Shown: piece after piece, positions 6,342 through 9,896 of the stretch
How the letters are laid out: every line of letters begins with the position of its first letter
Numbering within the stretch: the first letter of the stretch is position 1
Source: an uncultured Clostridia bacterium
GTDB taxonomy: Bacteria > Bacillota > Clostridia > Oscillospirales > Oscillospiraceae
Direction of reading: 5' to 3'
Length of the DNA: 9,896 nucleotides
Assembly (NCBI GenBank): GCA_947177005.1
Contig: CAMWSZ010000076.1
Location: 1-9,896 of the forward strand
The notes under the pieces: generated by a model
Database searches by the model: none
What the model saw: only the letters and a program-made list of their open reading frames with translations
Told to the model about the DNA's origin: nothing
Translations under genes and position numbers: made by a program

Positions 6342-7115
6342 ATGATAGACACAGCGGCTTTAGATGCAAAATTTGGTGCGGGCAACTGGCATATGGACGA
6401 GTACTCGATCTATTATCATCCGCCAAAGGAAAAGGGCTATCCCGAAGGGCTGGCTGGATTTGTGTTTCTCCGGGAGGATAAAAAGGACGAATATATTGCG
6501 ATTCAGGCCGAGAAGGATAAGGCGGTATTGCAGGCCGATATGGCGGCGGCCAAAAGAGAGGCGAATCAGCCTATCAAGGTGACGAATGCGCAAATCAGCA
6601 AGCTGGCAGAGAAATATGACCCGCGAAATATGACGCAGGAGGAATATACGGATTTCCTGTATGAAATGATTGACCTGGGCGTCATCACAAAAGAGGACGC
6701 ATGTTTTATCCGCGACTTCACAGGCGGCGGCGGTGCGCTCCCGTTTGCCTATGCTGCCAGCAGCCGGAATATCCATTGGAATGAGGCGCCCTATACAACG
6801 GAAATTTACAATGTTCCTCTGGATTATCCGCAAAGTGATGGCGATATTTTGACGATGTATGGCTTTCAGGCGGCGTTCCGCACCAAAGACCCGGATACCG
6901 GCACAGTCTACCGCGGCAGAATCGAGCGCACTTATGGAAAAGTTTATCAGGTCTTGCAGCGAATGGATCAGGTTTTGCCGTACTCCGAACAACGGGCACA
7001 GGCTTCTGCCCAAAAAATGCAGGAGTCTAACCAAAAAAGTTATCAAACAAGCCGCCTGATGTTTGATCTAAGAAACAGCAGGATTGCTGCCCCGGTCACC
7101 GCGGCGCGGCGTTAA
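6342..7115 (+). CDS. Gene B: unrecognised 257-residue protein, paralogue of gene C
   Basis: I chose the ATG at 6342 because AAAGGAG lies 6 nt before it. An in-frame ATG at 6312 overlaps the end of gene A and has no such site. The product has three visible parts. The N-terminal region (about 1-75) carries YYHPPKEKG...GLAGFVF and a charged stretch, resembling FYHPADKP...GLEYAYV in gene C. A KYDP segment follows at 85-116 (ISKLAEKYDPRNMTQEEYTDF...LGVI). A less conserved middle leads to a Gln/Ser-rich linker and the tail TSRLMFDLRNSRIAAP-VTAARR, nearly identical to that of gene C. There is no signal peptide or membrane helix. It probably arose with C by tandem duplication. Gene C follows after 15 nt, so they are likely co-translated in one operon. 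Function unknown. Confidence 0.86.
   Translation: MIDTAALDAKFGAGNWHMDEYSIYYHPPKEKGYPEGLAGFVFLREDKKDEYIAIQAEKDKAVLQADMAAAKREANQPIKVTNAQISKLAEKYDPRNMTQEEYTDFLYEMIDLGVITKEDACFIRDFTGGGGALPFAYAASSRNIHWNEAPYTTEIYNVPLDYPQSDGDILTMYGFQAAFRTKDPDTGTVYRGRIERTYGKVYQVLQRMDQVLPYSEQRAQASAQKMQESNQKSYQTSRLMFDLRNSRIAAPVTAARR
7044..7115 (+). repeat. Tail repeat, copy 1 (3' end of gene B)
   Basis: These 72 bases (24 codons with stop) align without gaps to 7758-7829 at a 714-bp offset. I count 11 base differences. Nine are synonymous, and the other two fall in a single Val/Thr codon. Similarity continues only a few bases past the stop (TAAGAA). Confidence 0.85.
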
Positions 7116-7130
7116 GAAAGGAGAAAATTT

Positions 7131-7829
7131 ATGAGTACAGTTTCCAATGCAGCGTCCCAGAGAAGTATGAGCGATTTCTTCTATCATCCCGCTGATAAGC
7201 CAATCGGACCTATGCCGGGACTTGAGTATGCCTATGTCCGGCCAGAGCTGCGCGAAGAATTTCTGGCGTATCTCCACGAACAGGAAAAGGAAGGAAAAGC
7301 GGCGGAACTGCGTGCGGCCAGAGCGCCGGGAGCCACCACAGCAAAGCTCACGCCCAATCAGATCCAGCAGCTCAAGGCAAAATATGACCCGCACCGTATG
7401 ACCCAGGACGAGTATGCGGGCTTTGTTCAGGATCTGATTGATTTCGGTGTCCTGACAGACGATCACACGCCCTATCTGGAATGCCCCGGCGTCGGAGTGG
7501 GACACGCCCCACTGTTTCACACTGTGGGTGGAGAAGGCGGCCCCTGCGGCCCGCTGAGCCTTGCCGGTGCCAGAGGCGATGCAATGGAGTGGGCAAAAAC
7601 CCAATCCCTTTACCGGAAATACGATGAGGAGACCAAAAAGTACTATCCAGGCCGGAAAGCGATTGCTTTCAGCAAGGTATACAGCGCGATGCAGCAGATC
7701 AGCCAGCAGTCTCCGGCCTCCAGACAAATCAATTACCAGCAAAGCCAGCAAACCCTCCAGACGAGCCGTCTGATGTTTGACCTGAGAAACAGCAGGATTG
7801 CCGCTCCAACCACCGCGGCACGGCGTTAA
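7131..7829 (+). CDS. Gene C: unrecognised 232-residue protein, paralogue of gene B
   Basis: The ATG is preceded by AAAGGAG with 7-nt spacing, 15 nt after the gene B stop. The N-terminus (SDFFYHPADKP...PGLEYAYVRPELREEFLAYL) parallels gene B. A charged, probably helical stretch (EQEKEGKAAELRAARA) leads into the KYDP segment at about 78-110 (IQQLKAKYDPHRMTQDEYAGF...FGVLT). A His/Gly-rich part follows (GVGVGHAPLFHTVGGEGG), which is not in B. A Gln/Ser-rich linker then leads to the tail TSRLMFDLRNSRIAAP-TTAARR. No signal peptide, membrane helix or recognisable catalytic motif is visible. The paired N-terminal and C-terminal modules shared with B suggest a common location or partner, with the middle giving specificity (inference). 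It is the last gene before the terminator at 7864. Confidence 0.86.
   Translation: MSTVSNAASQRSMSDFFYHPADKPIGPMPGLEYAYVRPELREEFLAYLHEQEKEGKAAELRAARAPGATTAKLTPNQIQQLKAKYDPHRMTQDEYAGFVQDLIDFGVLTDDHTPYLECPGVGVGHAPLFHTVGGEGGPCGPLSLAGARGDAMEWAKTQSLYRKYDEETKKYYPGRKAIAFSKVYSAMQQISQQSPASRQINYQQSQQTLQTSRLMFDLRNSRIAAPTTAARR
7758..7829 (+). repeat. Tail repeat, copy 2 (3' end of gene C)
   Basis: This is the second copy of the 72-base element described at 7044-7115. It encodes the same last 23 residues with one substitution (Val to Thr). The excess of third-position changes indicates selection on the peptide rather than a very recent DNA duplication. Confidence 0.85.
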
Positions 7830-7863
7830 GAAGCGTATGAAAGCAAATCTGACAAAAAGAAAC

Positions 7864-7901
7864 ACGGGACGGAACCTGCACAACATCAGATTCCGTCCCG
7901 T
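7864..7901. terminator. Hairpin terminator between gene C and the convergent small membrane protein
   Basis: ACGGGACGGAA (7864-7874) pairs perfectly with TTCCGTCCCGT (7891-7901). After a single mismatch the stem continues with CTG/CAG and an 8-nt loop. On the - strand it is trailed by TTTCTTTTTG, a good U-tract for the gene ending at 7906. On the + strand there is no U-tract, so it may only weakly stop A-B-C transcription. Confidence 0.82.
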
Positions 7902-7905
7902 ATGA

Positions 7906-8172
7906 TCAGAGCAGCCAGAGCAGCACTCCGGCCGCAATGCCCGCCAGCAGCAATGCCGCAGCAATCAGTCCCCAGCGGGGGATGCGTTTCCAGAACGGCA
8001 GGCGCTGCCGTGCGGCGTAGCCCTGGGCGATGCGGCAGGCTTCCCCGAGTACCTGCTGGGAAGTGACCCCCTTGGTAAACGCCTCGTTTTTTACAATAAA
8101 GATAGCCTGTTCAAAGAGCTTCGGATCAGGGGAGTCAACGACAATCACACGGCGGGAGGTCCCTTTTACCAA
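7906..8172 (-). CDS. Small tail-anchored membrane protein downstream of spoIIE
   Basis: The product has 88 residues. A soluble N-terminal part contains RRVIVVDSPDPKLFEQAIFIVKNEAF (7-32), probably a strand followed by a helix, then a second helix around QQVLGEACRIAQGYAARQ. Basic residues (FWKRIPR) precede one hydrophobic helix (about 67-88) that runs to the C-terminus, so the protein should be C-tail-anchored with its domain in the cytoplasm. The start is TTG (8170-8172), supported by AAAGGAG 9 nt upstream; the nearby GTG is out of frame. It lies 71 nt after the spoIIE stop with no terminator between, so it is probably co-transcribed with spoIIE. I recall similar SPDP..FE.AIFIV proteins in Clostridia with no assigned role. 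A sporulation link is inference from position. Confidence 0.78.
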   Translation of the reverse strand: MVKGTSRRVIVVDSPDPKLFEQAIFIVKNEAFTKGVTSQQVLGEACRIAQGYAARQRLPFWKRIPRWGLIAAALLLAGIAAGVLLWLL

Positions 8173-8243
8173 GCGGAACCACTCCTTTCCAATCTCAGAA
8201 AATTTCAGGTTTGCCTTTCCAGTCTTACCAGAAAAAGCCGGAT

Positions 8244-9805
8244 TTATACCTCCTTTTTTCCATGCTTTTGTACCGGCAGATACAGACAGATTGCACTACA
8301 GTCGTCATCCCCATTGCGCCGTTTTTTTGCTTCCCCCAGCACCAGCGATACCAGTACATTGGGGTCGTCCCCGGACCAACCCGCCAGTAAATTTTGCAGC
8401 CACTGGTCGTCGCTGCTGTCCGCGACGCCGTCGCTGATCATTAAAACAAAGGAATCCTCCTCCAGCGGGAATTTCGCCGCCGGAGGGGTATGGGCGGTGT
8501 CGTGCAGACCGGCGGGCAGGGCGTTTCCGGTGAGCCGCCGGACCGTACCCTGCCGTTTGATATACGTCGGGGCCGCGCCGTACTTGTAGAGCGACGCCTC
8601 CCGCTCCAGCAGATTCACACTCATTAAGTCAATTGTGGTGAAACTTCCCTGTTCGTCGCTGCGGAGATTGAGGGCGGCGTTCATGGTTTTCAGGGCGGCC
8701 TCGGCGTCAATACCGGCCTTGAGGAACTGTTCCAGCAGACGCAGGGTCATCTGGCTTTCCCGCTGGGCCTCCCGTCCGCTGCCCATGCCGTCGCTGAGCA
8801 GGAGGAACAGACTGCTCCCGCCGCCGCTGAAATAGGTGAGGCTGTCACCGCAGACCCGCTGTCCGGCCTTTGGCGCAGAGCCCGTCGCCACATCATAAAT
8901 CATCTCCTTTCCCGTCGGGGGCGGGATCTCGGTGACGGACATCGCCTGCGTCACCAGTTCGCTGAGCTGGGCGTACTGTCCGCGGGTCCGCAGCCGCTCC
9001 TGATCCAGCTGCCGCCGGTACTGCCTCCGCAAAAGAAGGGCTGTGACCTCGGTGTTAATGGCGGAGATGAGCTGGGTGAAATGGATGCACCGGTTGGCAA
9101 AATGGGAGGCAAAGTCGGCAGGCTGTGCCCGTCCGCGCTCCAGAATGACGGGGGTAGCGTCGTTGAAGGCGTTGAAGGTGGAGATGTACTCCCTGTTCCA
9201 GCACACGTCCCGCAGGGCGCATCCCCGGCACACAACCTCTGCGGCCCGGTCGAAAATGACGGCGGGGTTTTCCTCCTTCTGCGGGGGCGGCGCGCCGAAG
9301 CTCTCATAAAGGGAACGCAGCGCGGCAGCGCTGAGCTGAAGCCGCTGGCGCAGGCCGTCGGCCTCGCGTTTTGCCTTGCGTTTGGGAATGGAGGTCTCCC
9401 GCAGCAGCAGTGCGCAGTAGTGGCAGAGCAGCGCGGACAGCGCGGTGCAGGCGCTCAGACGCAGCAGGCCGGCGCCGGTGAGGCCCAGCTGAAGCAGATA
9501 GGCCAACTCGACGGCCAGCGTAGCCAGCGCGGCGGCGGCGGGCCGGAACAGCGGATGTTTAAACCAGACGGTCTCACAGAACGCGGCCAGAATGGAATAG
9601 ATCAGAATGAGAATCCCGCAGCAGCGCAGCGCAGGCCCGAATTTCAGGAAAGCGAAGCTGCCCAGAATGCCGCCGCAGAGCGCGGCAGCGGCGTTTTTAC
9701 CCGGTTTGCAGGCGGCCAGGAAACCGGCGGCCAGCGGTGCGCGGCCTTCCAGACAGCAGCCCGTACAGAGGAATCCGGCAGCGGCATAGCCGGCCAGGTG
9801 CAGGA
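8244..9805 (-). CDS. spoIIE: Stage II sporulation protein E (SpoIIE), N-terminus cut off by the contig end
   Basis: About 519 C-terminal residues are present; the family is about 800 long. The part nearest the contig end (about 9480-9803) encodes hydrophobic helices of the membrane domain (FCETVWFKHPLFRPAAAALATLAVEL...). A charged linker and a conserved Cys-containing region (CRGCALRDVCW, about nt 9198-9230) follow. The C-terminus is a PP2C-type phosphatase with putative metal-binding aspartates in VCGDS (8844-8846), LSDGMGSG (8790-8792), ISDGVAD (8430-8432) and GDDDCSA (about 8304). SpoIIE sits at the polar division septum and dephosphorylates SpoIIAA, freeing sigma-F in the forespore; it also interacts with FtsZ. 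The catalytic half looks intact. The frame remains open from 9806 to 9842 by chance, but those bases are adapter and should not be translated. Promoter and start are not in the window. Confidence 0.95.
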
Positions 9806-9896
9806 CTGTCGCTTTTACACATCTGACGCTGCCGACGCCTCCTTACGTGTAGATATCGGTGGTCGGCGTATCATTAAAAAAAAATGGGGGGGGGGG
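9806..9896. other. Nextera/Illumina adapter read-through plus poly-A and poly-G (not genomic)
   Basis: Bases 9806-9838 match the 33-nt Nextera read-1 transposase adapter in reverse complement with three mismatches; for example ACACATCTGACGCTGCCGAC is exact. Bases 9839-9846 (CTCCTTAC) are the reverse complement of i5 index 505 (GTAAGGAG). Bases 9847-9875 match the remaining P5 adapter (GTGTAG...CGTATCATT) with two mismatches. A run of nine A, then T and eleven G follows, the usual signal of reading past the end of a fragment on two-colour instruments. The order adapter-index-P5-polyA-polyG leaves little doubt. Confidence 0.97.

Noticed and set aside
4806..7829. Toxin-antitoxin pair, RHH antitoxin with a neighbouring toxin
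   Set aside because: RHH antitoxins usually overlap or directly precede a small toxin on the same strand. Here the neighbours are divergent, 232-321 residues long, and show no RelE, MazF, PIN or HipA-like motif.
9806..9842. Further N-terminal SpoIIE residues encoded past 9805
   Set aside because: The bases are Nextera adapter; the open frame there is chance.
9885..9896. Poly-G tract as a genomic feature
   Set aside because: It follows adapter and poly-A and is the no-signal artefact of two-colour sequencing.

Overview
The window looks like a fairly GC-rich, endospore-forming member of the Clostridia, probably an Oscillospiraceae-type gut Firmicute (inference). The evidence is an S-layer-homology surface protein, YhaM, ComF, SpoVAC behind a sigma-G-type promoter, and SpoIIE. 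The genus cannot be read from the sequence. The right end is a contig end: bases 9806-9896 are not genomic but Nextera/Illumina adapter read-through, including a readable i5 index, a poly-A stretch and a poly-G tail.

Layout. (1) 1-624, + strand: the C-terminus of an SLH-domain protein, separated from the next gene by a strong bidirectional terminator. (2) 688-2906, - strand: spoVAC, then comFC, then yhaM. spoVAC has its own sigma-G-like promoter and is probably insulated from comFC-yhaM by a hairpin. (3) 3024-4618, - strand: a Suv3-like ATP-dependent helicase with its own sigma-A-like promoter, broken by an apparent one-base deletion near 4175. (4) 4770-7901: a cassette bounded by two hairpin terminators. 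A small regulator made of two tandem ribbon-helix-helix units (- strand) diverges from three unrecognised genes (+ strand, here A, B and C). The control region between them holds two nearly identical palindromes. (5) 7906-9805, - strand: the 5'-truncated spoIIE gene followed by a small tail-anchored membrane protein.

How the parts relate. The flanks are ordinary chromosomal genes for sporulation, RNA turnover and competence. The cassette is the accessory and least understood part. A, B and C each carry a related helical segment around a KYDP..MTQ core. B and C also end in an almost identical 23-residue tail, whose DNA differences are nearly all synonymous. The regulator lies where an autoregulatory repressor of A-B-C would be expected, with one palindrome inside each candidate promoter. 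The function of A-B-C is unknown. This cassette is the best candidate for an undescribed system here.
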